DNA from: JARFQW01 sp963842955
GTDB taxonomy: Bacteria; Pseudomonadota; Gammaproteobacteria; Steroidobacterales; XN24
Assembly (NCBI GenBank): GCA_963842955.1
Contig: CAWJIJ010000003.1
Coordinates: forward strand, 6,445-70,444
Direction: 5' to 3'
DNA length: 64,000 bases
The notes under the pieces: model-generated
What the model saw: only the letters and a program-made list of their open reading frames with translations
Databases searched by the model: none
What the model was told of the DNA's origin: nothing
Part shown: positions 35,426-45,000 of the stretch, one piece after another
Numbering within the stretch: the stretch's first letter is position 1
Layout of the letters: every line of letters begins with the position of its first letter
Position numbers and translations under genes: made by a program

Positions 35426-35646
35426 GGGACGAGCCGCCGCAGCCCGGGTTCTTGAGGCGTGGGCTGCGCCGGCGAATTGGACGATTCAAGCGTAAGGACG
35501 TAGTCACCTGATGTCCTGATGACGGGCTGATTCTTTGCTTAGGATTGTGGCGCGAGATAAGGCTTGCATGCCGGCGCGAACCGGGCAGATACTGCGGGCC
35601 GCAGGGTGTGCGGTTTTGGCAAACGTTGTGGCCATTGAGGAAAACC
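35426..35646. other. Divergent promoter region
   Basis: A 220-bp gap between the CFI-box gene and the CadC-TolB regulator. It must hold both promoters. It is less GC-rich near 35500-35560 (TTAGGATTGTGGCGCGAGATAA), but no clear -35/-10 pair or operator is visible. Confidence 0.35.
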
Positions 35647-36621
35647 ATGAACGTAGCGGCCGGGTTCCATGTCGGGGAGTGGGTCGTCTCGCCTGGCCAG
35701 ATGAGCATCTCCCGTGGCCTGGAGACCGTCCATCTCGAGCCCAAGGTCATGGATGTGCTCGTTAAACTCGCCTCCCGGTCCGGGGCGGTCGTGACCCGGG
35801 ACGAGTTCATGACCGAGGTCTGGCGCGGCCGGGTGGTCACGGACGAAGCGCTGTCCCGCTGCGTGTCGCTGCTGCGGCTGGCGTTGAGAGACAACCGGAA
35901 GTCACCGGAATTCGTCCAGACGGTGCCGAAGGTCGGCTACCGGCTGGTGGCGCCGACACGGGCCATCGAGCAAGCCGAAGCCCTGCCTGTCGCGACCGCA
36001 TCGCCAGCCCCGCCGGACGGCGTTGCGGGAATGGCGCACGAAAAGGCGCGCAACCGGCGCACCGGCCCTGTCAGTCTCGGCGCCGGGGTCTTCCTGGGGA
36101 TCGCAGCGTTGGCGCCCGTGCTCTGGCTTTTCGGTGTATTCGGGGAATCCGCAACGGTCCATCCCGGGTCCTCCAGCCTGGCGGCCCGGGAGCCGTCCCT
36201 TGCCGTGCTCCCGCTCGTCAACGTGGGCGGCGATGCCCGGGACGACTACTTCAGCGACGGACTGACCGAAGACTTGATCAACGTCTTTTCCCGAGTCAAG
36301 GGGCTGGCGGTCGTCGCCCGCACGTCGGCGTTTGCCTACAAGAAGCGGACCGGGGATGTCCGCGAGATCGGCCGGCGCCTGGGCGCACGTCATGTTCTCT
36401 ATGGCAGTGTCCGGCGATCGGGCCAGGCGCTCAGGATCAATGTGCAGTTGGTCGACGTCGAGACGGGTACCCAGGTCTGGGCGGAGCAGTACGCGGGAGA
36501 CCTGGACGACGTGTTCGTACTCCAGGCGCAGATTACCCGCAGCATTGTCGATGTCATTTCGCCGAGGCTGGCCCTGGCCACCCCGCCTGCCCTGGCCAGA
36601 GCCAGGGTGATCCCGTTGTAA
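35647..36621 (+). CDS. CadC-type winged-helix regulator with TolB-like domain, C-terminally short
   Basis: A membrane-bound transcription regulator, 324 residues. ATG 35647 has GAGGA seven bases upstream. Seen: OmpR/CadC winged-helix DNA-binding domain at about 10-105 (VHLEPKVMDVLVKLASRSGA, then WRGRVVTDEALSRCVSLLR and VQTVPKVGYRL), one TM helix at about 145-163, then the periplasmic TolB-N/adenylate-cyclase-associated domain (SLAVLPLVNVGGDARDDYFS, LTEDLINVFSRVKGLAVVAR, REIGRRLGARHVLYGSVRRS, QVWAEQYAGDLDDVF). Most relatives continue with several hundred residues of TPR repeats; this one stops right after the TolB-like part with an odd tail (PPALARARVIPL), so it may be truncated. Target genes are unknown; the divergent CFI-box gene is a candidate. 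Confidence 0.85.
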   Translation: MNVAAGFHVGEWVVSPGQMSISRGLETVHLEPKVMDVLVKLASRSGAVVTRDEFMTEVWRGRVVTDEALSRCVSLLRLALRDNRKSPEFVQTVPKVGYRLVAPTRAIEQAEALPVATASPAPPDGVAGMAHEKARNRRTGPVSLGAGVFLGIAALAPVLWLFGVFGESATVHPGSSSLAAREPSLAVLPLVNVGGDARDDYFSDGLTEDLINVFSRVKGLAVVARTSAFAYKKRTGDVREIGRRLGARHVLYGSVRRSGQALRINVQLVDVETGTQVWAEQYAGDLDDVFVLQAQITRSIVDVISPRLALATPPALARARVIPL

Positions 36622-36781
36622 AAGAGGGCAAAGTCGCCAGCGGGATCACGCGGCAGGACGGCGACGGCATCGTTCCGGTGAGAACGGCCTGTTCGGACTG
36701 GGGTCCGGACGCCGCTTGTTTGATCCATACTGTCTAATTCACTTCATCCCGGGCCGCGAAGCGAACTTCCCCACGATCCAC

Positions 36782-39700
36782 TCAGTCCGTGACCGGCTTC
36801 CAGTCCGGATTCCTGGTCACCTCCGGCTGGGCCGTTTCGAGCACCGTCAGACCGTCCAGGGTATGCAGAACCCAGCGGATGGACTGGTACTCGTCGGACA
36901 CATGGCGCAGCAGCACATCGGCCCGGCCATCGCCGTTGAAGTCCCCGGTCTCGAGCACCTGCAGCTGGCGGTTTCTGGCCAGGTTCACCAGTCCGGCCGA
37001 ACGAATCCGCCGGCCATTCATCAGCGACATGGACCAGCGTCCGTCGTCGCGGTTTCTGATCAGCACGTCGCTGCGCCCGTCGCCGTCGAAGTCATCGGCC
37101 GCCGCGATCTGCCAGGCGGTGTTCTTCGTGATCGGGGGCTTGCCCAGGTCGACGACCCGCAGCCCGTCCATCAGGTACATGAACCAGTTGCCGTTCGGCC
37201 GCCGCAGCAACACATCGCCACGGCCGTCGCCGTTGAAGTCCGCGACCGCCTGCACCCGGAAATAGTCCGCCGTCGTGAATGTCGGCACACCGCTGTCCAC
37301 CACGGTCAGCCCGTCGAGCAGGTGCATGGACCAGGTACCGTCGGCACGGCGAAGCAGCAGATCGGATCGGCCGTCGCCGTCGAAGTCGGCCGTGGCCACC
37401 GGCTGAAGGCTGAGATCCCGGGGCAGTCCAGTCAGCTCCCGGGCGCCGGTCACCTGCTTGCCGTTCATCAGGAACATGGCCCAGCGGCCGGTCGTGGCCG
37501 AGCGGGTGAGCACATCTGCCTTGCCGTCGCCGCTGAAGTCGTCGGTGGATATCACCGCGTAGTCCAGGTTCGGCGTCAGCTTCGGCGCCCCGGCGCTGGT
37601 GATCCGCTGATCCACCAGCGTCCACAGGGCCCAGCGGCCGCCCTTGTTGCCGGTCACGTCACGCACCAGCAGATCGCTGTACCCGTCGCCGTCGAAGTCC
37701 CCCCTGGATACCGGCTGGTAGTCGAAGCTGCGGGTCAGATCCAGCAGGCCGGCGGACGCAACGCTCGACCCCACCAGCGTGTACTGGGTCCAGCGGCTGT
37801 CGCTGGCCCGGCGCAGCAGCAGGTGCCTGCGGTCGCCGGCTGCATTGTCACAGGCATCACCGAGCCCGTCGCCATCCACGTCCTCTTGCCCGGCATTCGC
37901 CGCCAGCGGACAGTTGTCCGGGCCGTCCGGTACGCCGTCCCCGTCGGTATCAGGGTTGCGCGGTTCCGTGCCCTTGGCGTGCTCCTCACGGTTGCTCAAA
38001 CCGTCGCCGTCCGCGTCCTCGTCGGCGTCGGCCGGGCTCACCGGATCGAAGCCATTCGCCACCTCCCAGCCGTCGGCCATGCTGTCGCCGTCGCTGTCGG
38101 TGTTACGGGGCGAGGTGCCCAGTTCGTACTCCTGAAGATTGGTCAACCCGTCGGCGTCGGCATCTTCGCCGGCATCGTCGCGTCCGGGATCCAGGCCGTA
38201 GGCCAGCTCGAACCCGTCGCTCATCCCGTCGCCGTCGCTGTCCGCCGTGTTCGGCACGATGTCCACGGTGACCATGAACTCCGTCTCGGCTTCCGCCGCG
38301 CCGCTTCCGAGCCAGACGGTCCCGTTGAGGTCCCGGGCTTGCACATCCTGGAGACGGCCCGGCCCGGCGGCGCCGATGGTCAGCACCGCCGCGGCGTCCG
38401 GCTCCAGGTCGCCGAGCTTGCAGTTGAGCACGAGCTCTGCCGTGGTGCATTGGCCCTGGCTGACGCTGATGTCGGTGATGTTCAGGGCCGCGGGGAGGGC
38501 GGCCGCCAGCACGACGCCTTCCGCCGGCAGGCCGGCGCCGACGCTGGGCAGGCCGTTGTGCACCGTCACCTCGTAGGTAAACGACTCGCCGTCGGCGACT
38601 TCCTGCAGGCTGATCTCGTCCTCGGCCAGCGGCTCGGCATACACGAGTCCGCCGATGCCCAGGCTGACGAGCGGCTGGACGTCGACCACGATGCTGTCGC
38701 AGCCTTCCAGTCCCTCGCTGTCGGTGGCGCAGGCGGTCACCGTGCGCGGGCCTCCCGCTTCGAACGTGTGTTCCGCGACGAGCCGCCCCGCACCGCCGGA
38801 CGGTGGCGGATAGGCGATCTGTATGCCGTTTAATACCGGGTCGCCGCCTTCGGGCGTCTCGATGCCACCGGTCACATCGGTTTCCCCGTCGCCCCAGACG
38901 ATGCGCGCCTCGTAGCTGTCGCCCGGGTCGTCCGTGAACTCCACGTCGAGCAGGATCGGGAAACCCAGCGGCATCTGGTCCGGCGGATTGATGGTCACGA
39001 CCGGCGGATCGTTGGCCGGGATCACGGTGAGTGTGACGACCGCCTCCTCCGAGTCGTCCCGGCCGTCGTTGGCCCTGAAGCTGAGCTGGTCATCGCCGAA
39101 GAATTCGGCTTCGGGCGTGTAGCGCCAGCAGGCCCCGTCTCCCGGTAGCTCGCAGTTCGCTTCGGGCTGGAGGATCTCCGTCAGCGTGCCGTGCTCGGGC
39201 TGTTTGGTGATGGTGTAGGTCAGGGTATCGAGGCCGAGGAAGTCCTTGCCGGCAATACCGTCAGGGTCCTCGGCCGGCAGCTCGAGGGCGACCGCCACGT
39301 CCTCCAGCGTGGTGACGGTGTCCGCCAGCGCCACCGGCGGACGGAAGTTCCGGTTCACCGTCACCGTTACGATGGCCGGGTCGCTGGTGGCCAGACCATC
39401 GGTCGCCGTAAAGGAGAACGTGTCTGTGCCACTGACATTCGGATTCGGGAAGTCCTGGTCGGAGACGTACTCGACCGTGGCGGCGTTGTCGGTGATGTCC
39501 TTGAAGGGCAGGGTGCCGAAGACATGCACGAACTGCTCGTCGCGGTCGACCACGAAGAACTGGCTGGAGTTCACCGACACCGAGGCCGGCTTGCCCAGGT
39601 TGCCGATGATGAAGCTGGGTTCGTTGCCGGCATTGATCCCCGTCCCCTTGGAGACGGCTTCACCGGCGAAGCTGCCGTCCGGGCCCAGGCGCTGGATCCG

Positions 39701-42700
39701 TGCGTTCTCGTAGTCCGCCACGTAGAGGACATCCCGCGGATCGATGGCGATGAACCTGGGCGTGTTGAACTGCCCCTGGGCGCTGCCGGCCCGGTTCGCC
39801 GGGGCCACGGTGCAGCTGTCGGGCTCGAAGGTACAGCTGTAGCCGCGGCTGCGGCCGTCCCGGCAGGCGTTGTTGCCGCTGCCGGTACAGCGGCCGGCCC
39901 AGCCGACGTAGTCCCCCGGTACCGGCTCACCCGCGGTATCGACGGTCACCGGCCCGATCTTGTGGATCCGGTGATGGGCCACGTCCGCGACATACACACT
40001 GCCGTCGGAGCCGACCTCCAGCGCCTGGGGCCGACCGACCCAGTTGTCGACGAGCTGTTCATCGGCCAGCGGGCCGAGTTCGCCGAGATAACGGGTGTCA
40101 CGGTCGCCCGATAGCGCGAACGCGAAGACGCTGAAGCGATCTGCGACATAGGCAATATCGCGATCGCTGTCGATGCGCGCCAGCGCCAGCGATCCGGCGT
40201 CGATGGCACTGTCGGGCGCCGAATTGCCGTCGAAGGTGTACGAATCCCCGCATTCTGCAGTGGTATCGGTGGCGGGGCGATTCTCCCAGTCCGTTTTGCA
40301 GCGGCGAAGCCGTAGCTGGTTGCTCGAGCTGCCCGGCTGACTGGCCTGGTAGAAATAGAGAAACCCGTCGCGGTCCACCACGAAGCTGTCGTCCAGCGGC
40401 TCGTCTTCGCCTTCCGAGCCGATCCGCGCCTGGCCGAGGAAGTCTCCGGACGCGGCCCATTTGGAGAAGCGGGCGAAGGTCTGGGGATTGTCGTCGAATT
40501 GCGGGCAGGTAAAGAACTCGTCGAGGACATAGCGCTCGCCGTCGTCGGTGACGTGGACGAAGCGGGCTTCATGGACGAAGTTTCGCGGCGGCACCCGGTC
40601 CTTGTCCGCGAGGTCCGTGGAACAGTAGTTCCTGCGAATAAAACTCCGCGCATCCTCGTCGGTCGGGTCGAAGTCCGGGCCCAGCCCATCGCCGGGCCGG
40701 GTACGGTAGTCCTCGATGAAGAACGGGAACAGCGGCGCGATGAACTGCCCATGGGACGGCTGCGACGCGATGCGGAACCACAGGGGGTCGGCGACGCCGT
40801 CGAGCACGTCGTCGTCGCGGGCTTCCAGGCGAATGTTCACCGGTTCCGCAGTCAGGGTCTGGGCCGCCGGGGCGACCGGAATCACCGGTGCGGTATTGGT
40901 GCCGGGTGTCTTGATCGTGACCTGCTGTGTGGCGCTGGCCTCGTTGCCGCTGCCGTCGGTTGCCGTCCAGGCGATCCGCGTGCGACGGTTCACCGGAAAC
41001 ACGGCCGGTGCGTCATTGGCGACGACGGGCGCAACGTCCACGAGATCCACGACGGCCGGCTCGCCGACCTCGGCGTCGGCCAGCGACAGGGGAGCGGCGC
41101 TCTCCACGACCTTGCCGGGCGGTGCCAGGATGATCGGCGGCTGGCGATCGGCGACGATGACGGTCTGGGTGGCCGTCGGCGCATAGTCCTGGCCGTCATC
41201 GGGCGGATTGGGCCCCTTGTCCCGGGCCGTCCACGTCACGGTGTTCGTGCCCAGCGTGAGGAGCTCGGGGGCATCCAGGATCAGTTCCGGCCGCCGTCCG
41301 CAGTTGTCCCGCGTACCGGCCTCGGCAATCGGCTGCAGCTGATCCCGCGCCCGGAACAGGCGCGTGCCGCCGAAGTCCGTGGCCTCGATGACCACCGGCT
41401 CCGGGGGCAGGGTGATGGTGGGGGGGACGTTGTCCCAGACGGTAATGGTCTGACCGACGGTGCTGTAGGCGGTCTCGCGGGTGCCCAGTTTCTGCAGGAG
41501 ATCGAACTCGATCAGGTCCTGGATGACGAGCTCGACCAGGGCGACGACGGTTTCGTCCTTGTCGTCGCAGTCCAGGCCCGCCTGGATTACGATGACAGCG
41601 AGGTCCCGGTTGTTGTCCCGCCAGGTCGTATAAATCGTGTCCAGGAGCTCCGCCTGGGCGCGGGTCAGCAGGCCGGCTTCCCGCAGTTCATCGGCGACGC
41701 CCTCGCTCAGGGTAGAAACGCCGGCACTGGCCGCCGTGCCCAGGACGTCGAACATGCTGCCCCGTATGGTGCACTCGATATTTTCCCGGATTTGCCTGAG
41801 CAGCTTGCTCCGGCGCTTCTTCTTCCACGCTGTCTTCCAGATATCCTCGTATCGCCGGACACCCTCGCTCAGCCGGGCAGCACCCTGGGGGTCGAGGGGC
41901 TCGTTGATGATGGCTCTGCTGATGCCGACGTCCCTGGCCTCCCTGGCATACTTCGCGCCGGCATAAGCGTTCTTGACCTCGGTGAGCAGCCCGGTGAGGA
42001 GCAGGGCGCCCGGTGCGATGACGTCGGAGATCCTGTTGAGCTCGGTGGCCGCTTCCCATGCCACGGTGTGCCGGCCGATGGGCAGGTACACGAACTGCGG
42101 ATCCTCGGCCCCCGGGTCGATCGGAACGTAAGGTTCGCCCAGCGCGTCGGCGCCAAAGTCGAATCGCCGGACGGGATTGGGCGTGCCGAGCCGCAACACG
42201 ACCGAGGAGTTGGCGTGATAGACGTTGGGCGACCCCAGCAATCCCCAGCGGGTCGACAGCTTGCCGAGTTTTCCGGGGAACCACGGATAGGTCGTGTTCG
42301 TGCGAGCGTCGTAGTAGGCCTCGGGAATATTGGCGAATCCGAAGAGATTCTCGTATTCGGCCTCCGGGCTCAGGAGTTCGAACTGGATGCCGCAGCCGTC
42401 CGATGTGTACCCGTCGTTTGCATAGGTGCGGCTCTGATCGGGAAACACCTCGACGGGCGCCGGGGCCTCGAGCCAGGGTCGAAGATACTTCAGGGCGATG
42501 TTCGATCCGTACTCGACGGTCTCCGCGGAGTACTGGATGGCGGGGAAGGGCAGCACGCCCGCGAAGATGGCGACGTCATGGCCGACCACTAACGTGACCA
42601 TCGCGGCAAACAGCTCGTCATTATCGAGCGGCCGTGCGGCCGACGTCCAGCCGGAAGACAGCGTCAAGCCGGCGAAAACAAAACACAGTCTCAAGCGCTT

Positions 42701-42703
42701 CAT
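36782..42703 (-). CDS. Giant secreted mosaic protein: HYR, NHL-like, cadherin-like, TSP3 and FG-GAP propeller
   Basis: A 1973-residue exported protein. ATG 42703 is preferred: GGGGAGG lies eight bases upstream, while two earlier ATGs are too close to it. Order (approximate residues): signal peptide to 23; a helical N-terminal part to about 410; HYR/Ig-like domains 428-630 (TVTWTARDKGP, RIAWTATDGSGNEASATQQV); an NHL-type propeller about 660-1060 (VGSDGSVYVADVAHHRIHKI, DVLYVADYENARIQRLGPDG); cadherin-like/Ig repeats 1094-1330 (DTFSFTATDGLATSDP, DQLSFRANDGRDDSEE); a DUF11-like domain 1354-1484; Asp-rich thrombospondin type 3 calcium repeats about 1488-1604 (DSDGDGMSDGFE, DTDGDGVPDGPDNCP); and a seven-bladed FG-GAP propeller to the end (DFDGDGRSDLLLRR). 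Probably a calcium-stabilised surface or secreted adhesin; no sorting tag is seen at the C-terminus. Confidence 0.88.
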   Translation of the reverse strand: MKRLRLCFVFAGLTLSSGWTSAARPLDNDELFAAMVTLVVGHDVAIFAGVLPFPAIQYSAETVEYGSNIALKYLRPWLEAPAPVEVFPDQSRTYANDGYTSDGCGIQFELLSPEAEYENLFGFANIPEAYYDARTNTTYPWFPGKLGKLSTRWGLLGSPNVYHANSSVVLRLGTPNPVRRFDFGADALGEPYVPIDPGAEDPQFVYLPIGRHTVAWEAATELNRISDVIAPGALLLTGLLTEVKNAYAGAKYAREARDVGISRAIINEPLDPQGAARLSEGVRRYEDIWKTAWKKKRRSKLLRQIRENIECTIRGSMFDVLGTAASAGVSTLSEGVADELREAGLLTRAQAELLDTIYTTWRDNNRDLAVIVIQAGLDCDDKDETVVALVELVIQDLIEFDLLQKLGTRETAYSTVGQTITVWDNVPPTITLPPEPVVIEATDFGGTRLFRARDQLQPIAEAGTRDNCGRRPELILDAPELLTLGTNTVTWTARDKGPNPPDDGQDYAPTATQTVIVADRQPPIILAPPGKVVESAAPLSLADAEVGEPAVVDLVDVAPVVANDAPAVFPVNRRTRIAWTATDGSGNEASATQQVTIKTPGTNTAPVIPVAPAAQTLTAEPVNIRLEARDDDVLDGVADPLWFRIASQPSHGQFIAPLFPFFIEDYRTRPGDGLGPDFDPTDEDARSFIRRNYCSTDLADKDRVPPRNFVHEARFVHVTDDGERYVLDEFFTCPQFDDNPQTFARFSKWAASGDFLGQARIGSEGEDEPLDDSFVVDRDGFLYFYQASQPGSSSNQLRLRRCKTDWENRPATDTTAECGDSYTFDGNSAPDSAIDAGSLALARIDSDRDIAYVADRFSVFAFALSGDRDTRYLGELGPLADEQLVDNWVGRPQALEVGSDGSVYVADVAHHRIHKIGPVTVDTAGEPVPGDYVGWAGRCTGSGNNACRDGRSRGYSCTFEPDSCTVAPANRAGSAQGQFNTPRFIAIDPRDVLYVADYENARIQRLGPDGSFAGEAVSKGTGINAGNEPSFIIGNLGKPASVSVNSSQFFVVDRDEQFVHVFGTLPFKDITDNAATVEYVSDQDFPNPNVSGTDTFSFTATDGLATSDPAIVTVTVNRNFRPPVALADTVTTLEDVAVALELPAEDPDGIAGKDFLGLDTLTYTITKQPEHGTLTEILQPEANCELPGDGACWRYTPEAEFFGDDQLSFRANDGRDDSEEAVVTLTVIPANDPPVVTINPPDQMPLGFPILLDVEFTDDPGDSYEARIVWGDGETDVTGGIETPEGGDPVLNGIQIAYPPPSGGAGRLVAEHTFEAGGPRTVTACATDSEGLEGCDSIVVDVQPLVSLGIGGLVYAEPLAEDEISLQEVADGESFTYEVTVHNGLPSVGAGLPAEGVVLAAALPAALNITDISVSQGQCTTAELVLNCKLGDLEPDAAAVLTIGAAGPGRLQDVQARDLNGTVWLGSGAAEAETEFMVTVDIVPNTADSDGDGMSDGFELAYGLDPGRDDAGEDADADGLTNLQEYELGTSPRNTDSDGDSMADGWEVANGFDPVSPADADEDADGDGLSNREEHAKGTEPRNPDTDGDGVPDGPDNCPLAANAGQEDVDGDGLGDACDNAAGDRRHLLLRRASDSRWTQYTLVGSSVASAGLLDLTRSFDYQPVSRGDFDGDGYSDLLVRDVTGNKGGRWALWTLVDQRITSAGAPKLTPNLDYAVISTDDFSGDGKADVLTRSATTGRWAMFLMNGKQVTGARELTGLPRDLSLQPVATADFDGDGRSDLLLRRADGTWSMHLLDGLTVVDSGVPTFTTADYFRVQAVADFNGDGRGDVLLRRPNGNWFMYLMDGLRVVDLGKPPITKNTAWQIAAADDFDGDGRSDVLIRNRDDGRWSMSLMNGRRIRSAGLVNLARNRQLQVLETGDFNGDGRADVLLRHVSDEYQSIRWVLHTLDGLTVLETAQPEVTRNPDWKPVTD

Positions 42704-42733
42704 CACCATGCCTCCCCAGTGCACGGTCTCGCT

Positions 42734-42763
42734 TGAGAGATACTCAGGTGAGAGATACTCAGG
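42734..42763. repeat. Tandem 15-bp repeat, two exact units
   Basis: TGAGAGATACTCAGG occurs twice head to tail (42734-42748 and 42749-42763), starting 31 bp upstream of the giant gene's start codon. Each unit contains the near-palindrome GAGAGATACTC. It may be a protein-binding site in the promoter or 5' UTR. Confidence 0.85.
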
Positions 42764-42974
42764 CGATTTGTTATTTCAGCCTTCTGGGCCCGTTAAGCGC
42801 TGCATCGCCGGGCCGGCCGTCTCGTCTTTGCGAGCCTTTTCCCAGTAAACCCCCGCGCGACGGACGCTGTCAATGCTGCACCGCGCGCCAGCTCTGTTAC
42901 GCTGCCATAGGTCGGGCTGCCATGGGGTCGTTCCGGCTGTTGCGATGGAAATCGACGGTGAGACATAAGGTCAG

Positions 42975-43024
42975 GAGGACAGCGCGCCAGGCTCTGAACT
43001 GGCCGATCAAGTGAATTGTCTCCC
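42975..43024. repeat. Dispersed palindrome, degenerate copy
   Basis: AGGACAGCGCGCCAGG on the left and AAGTGAATTGTCTCC on the right match the outer parts of the consensus arms with several changes. It ends 17 bp from the stop of the gene at 43041. Confidence 0.5.
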
Positions 43025-43040
43025 TGACTGGGGGCCTCCA

Positions 43041-43577
43041 CTATTCGAATTCAAATAGCCTCGGCGACGCCTGGCTGGCAATCTTGGGTCTCATCAGGGC
43101 CTGCATTTCCTTGCTGAACATGGTCTCCCGAGTACTCCACCAGTACCTGACGCCAGGATATCTGCAGAACTCGTTGAGCCCTTCCTCCGCTCCTTCCCAG
43201 AATGAATCATCGATCCGTCGATGATGATGCTGTTCGTGGATGATTTCGAAGGTCCGCAACATTCGATTGAAAAGAAATGAAAGACGCACCTGTTCCACAG
43301 GATCGAGGCTGTCCCAGTCCTTGATGCCTCTAAGGAATATTGAAGACAGCTCGGCGTCAGCAGATATGTCTCCGTAAACCAGGTTCAGCTCGTTGGCCAT
43401 GGCGTTTCTCGAGGCCAGTCTGTTTTCCATGGACTGGCTGCGGACCTGTCTGGCCAGATAGACCAGCGAGAATATGACGCCGATGGCCGCTATGGTTTCG
43501 CCGGTTGCACCAATCGCTTCCCAATTCACTGTGATGTCTCCGAAGCAGGAACCCGGAAGTAGTTTATCCATCTGCAC
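43041..43577 (-). CDS. Single-pass membrane protein of unknown function
   Basis: A 178-residue protein. Seen: one TM helix at about 25-45 (ETIAAIGVIFSLVYLARQVR), preceded by the NWEAIGATGE motif, then a cytoplasmic or periplasmic helical domain with conserved-looking features: ELNLVYGDISADAELSSIFL, DPVEQVRLSFLFNRMLRTFE, HEQHHHRRIDDSFWEG and GVRYWWSTR near the end. This is a recurring hypothetical family in marine Gammaproteobacteria (TM plus a D-x-E...FE...W..W pattern); no function is known. The gene appears lower in GC than its neighbours. ATG 43577 is taken, with another in-frame ATG six bases in. It is divergent from the propeller gene at 43728. Confidence 0.75.
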   Translation of the reverse strand: MQMDKLLPGSCFGDITVNWEAIGATGETIAAIGVIFSLVYLARQVRSQSMENRLASRNAMANELNLVYGDISADAELSSIFLRGIKDWDSLDPVEQVRLSFLFNRMLRTFEIIHEQHHHRRIDDSFWEGAEEGLNEFCRYPGVRYWWSTRETMFSKEMQALMRPKIASQASPRLFEFE

Positions 43578-43604
43578 GGTGCAGGCGACAGAAATTCGCG
43601 ATAC

Positions 43605-43653
43605 GGGGACCAGTCACCCAACGATACCCACGGCAGTTGAGAGGACTGTCCCC
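43605..43653. repeat. Dispersed palindrome, full but divergent copy
   Basis: Left arm GGGGACCAGTCACCCAAC and right arm GTTGAGAGGACTGTCCCC around a short centre. It lies in the divergent promoter region between the genes at 43577 and 43728, one of the few copies not next to a stop codon. Confidence 0.7.
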
Positions 43654-43727
43654 GGAACCGATGGATCACAGCAGTCCCTCCACGGGGTACTATCGTCTGC
43701 CTCAGAGACACCCAAGAGTGCCCGGCC

Positions 43728-44825
43728 ATGAAATCAGCAATCCTACGGTTTGGTCTTTTCAAATCGCTGTCACTCGTGTTCCTGCCGCTGGTCCCCTTCG
43801 TGCTGGTCCAGGCCGCCGGTGAGGACTGCACATCCACCGATGAAGCCGGCTTCGTTTGCGGTCTGCAAAACCCCGAAGACCTGGTACTGATCCCGGGTAC
43901 CAAGTGGATCATCTCGAGCGGCATGGCGCCTGGGGCGGGCCTTTATCTGGTAGATGCCCACAAGAAAGCCTGGACCACGATGTATCCGGGTGACGAACGG
44001 CGATCCCGGCCTGATACGGAAACCTACGGCGCCTGTGCCAGCCCGCCGGATCCCGAGAGCCTCGTGACCCACGGGCTGAACCTGCGGCCCGGGAAGGGCG
44101 GCCATTCCACACTCTATGTGGTCGGCCACGGCGGTCGAGAGGCCATCGAGGTGTTCGACGTCGACGCCAGCGGCCCGAGCCCGGAATTGACCTGGATCGG
44201 GTGCGTCATGACCCCGGAAGGCATGGAGGCCAACAGTGTGGCGTCGTTGCCCGACGGCTCGCTGGTCGCGACCATTCCGCTGCAGCACGGCAAGACCATC
44301 AGTGATGCGCTGGCCGGTGACAACACCGGCGGCGTCTACGCCTGGTCACCCGGTGACAGCGAGATGCGCATGCTCAGGGGCACGGAGCTGCCTTATGCCA
44401 ACGGCATCGAAGTCTCTGCCGACGGACAGGAAATCTATGTCGTGTCCTCCGGGCTCTTTACGGTCGGCGTCTATACAAACAGCAACCCGTCCACGCTGTT
44501 ACGAAGCTCTGGCCCCCTGACTTTTATTCCGGACAATCTGCACATGGGGCCAAACGGCAGATTGATCACTGCCGGCCTGAACGTGGACGGCGAAGCATGC
44601 GGTACAGTGGATCGCTCGCGCGAATTCAGCCTCGAGGCGTTCGCCGCCTGCCCACGGCCGTACACGGTCTGGGATATCGACCCGGTTTCCATGCAGGGGA
44701 GAGCGCTGGCATCCGGCTCAGCGGACCAACGCTTCAGCAATATCACGATGGCGCTGCCGGTCGGTGGCGACCTCTGGATCGGGACCTTTGCGGGTGATCG
44801 CATTGCTTACCGGCAGATGAAGTAG
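43728..44825 (+). CDS. Secreted SMP-30/gluconolactonase-like beta-propeller protein
   Basis: A 365-residue exported protein. Seen: signal peptide (SLSLVFLPLVPFVLVQAAGE), an early cysteine pair (CTSTDEAGFVC), then repeated propeller blades characteristic of the SMP-30/strictosidine-synthase superfamily: NPEDLVLIPGTKWIISSGMA, MEANSVASLPDGSLVATIP, PYANGIEVSADGQEIYVVSS, DNLHMGPNGRLITAG and GGDLWIGTFAGDRIAYRQMK. In this superfamily the propeller centre binds a divalent metal through Glu, Asn and Asp residues, and the Glu of NPEDL, Asn of ANSV and Asn of YANGI fit that pattern. Some members hydrolyse lactones or phosphotriesters; the substrate here is unknown. The ribosome-binding site before ATG 43728 is weak. 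A tautomerase gene follows 175 bp downstream. Confidence 0.8.
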   Translation: MKSAILRFGLFKSLSLVFLPLVPFVLVQAAGEDCTSTDEAGFVCGLQNPEDLVLIPGTKWIISSGMAPGAGLYLVDAHKKAWTTMYPGDERRSRPDTETYGACASPPDPESLVTHGLNLRPGKGGHSTLYVVGHGGREAIEVFDVDASGPSPELTWIGCVMTPEGMEANSVASLPDGSLVATIPLQHGKTISDALAGDNTGGVYAWSPGDSEMRMLRGTELPYANGIEVSADGQEIYVVSSGLFTVGVYTNSNPSTLLRSSGPLTFIPDNLHMGPNGRLITAGLNVDGEACGTVDRSREFSLEAFAACPRPYTVWDIDPVSMQGRALASGSADQRFSNITMALPVGGDLWIGTFAGDRIAYRQMK

Positions 44826-45000
44826 CCTGGCCGCCGAGCAGAACGGTGCGCCTGTCCGACCCGGAATGCCTTCCAGCCAGGGGAGCTGTGCCCCTGATCC
44901 CTTTTTCACCTGATGGCGCCGGAAAACAGAGCCGCCCGGATCGTCTAGCCTTGCAAAGTGCCGGCTTTGCCTTGTACCGACGCCCAGGAGAACACCACCA

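Larger units (their letters stand above)
42704..43040. other. Upstream region of the giant gene with tandem repeat
   Basis: A 337-bp gap between two minus-strand genes. It holds the tandem 15-bp repeat (42734-42763), a stretch with TTGTTATTTCAG that is AT-richer than its surroundings, and a degenerate dispersed palindrome near 42975-43024. The giant gene's promoter should be here. Confidence 0.5.
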
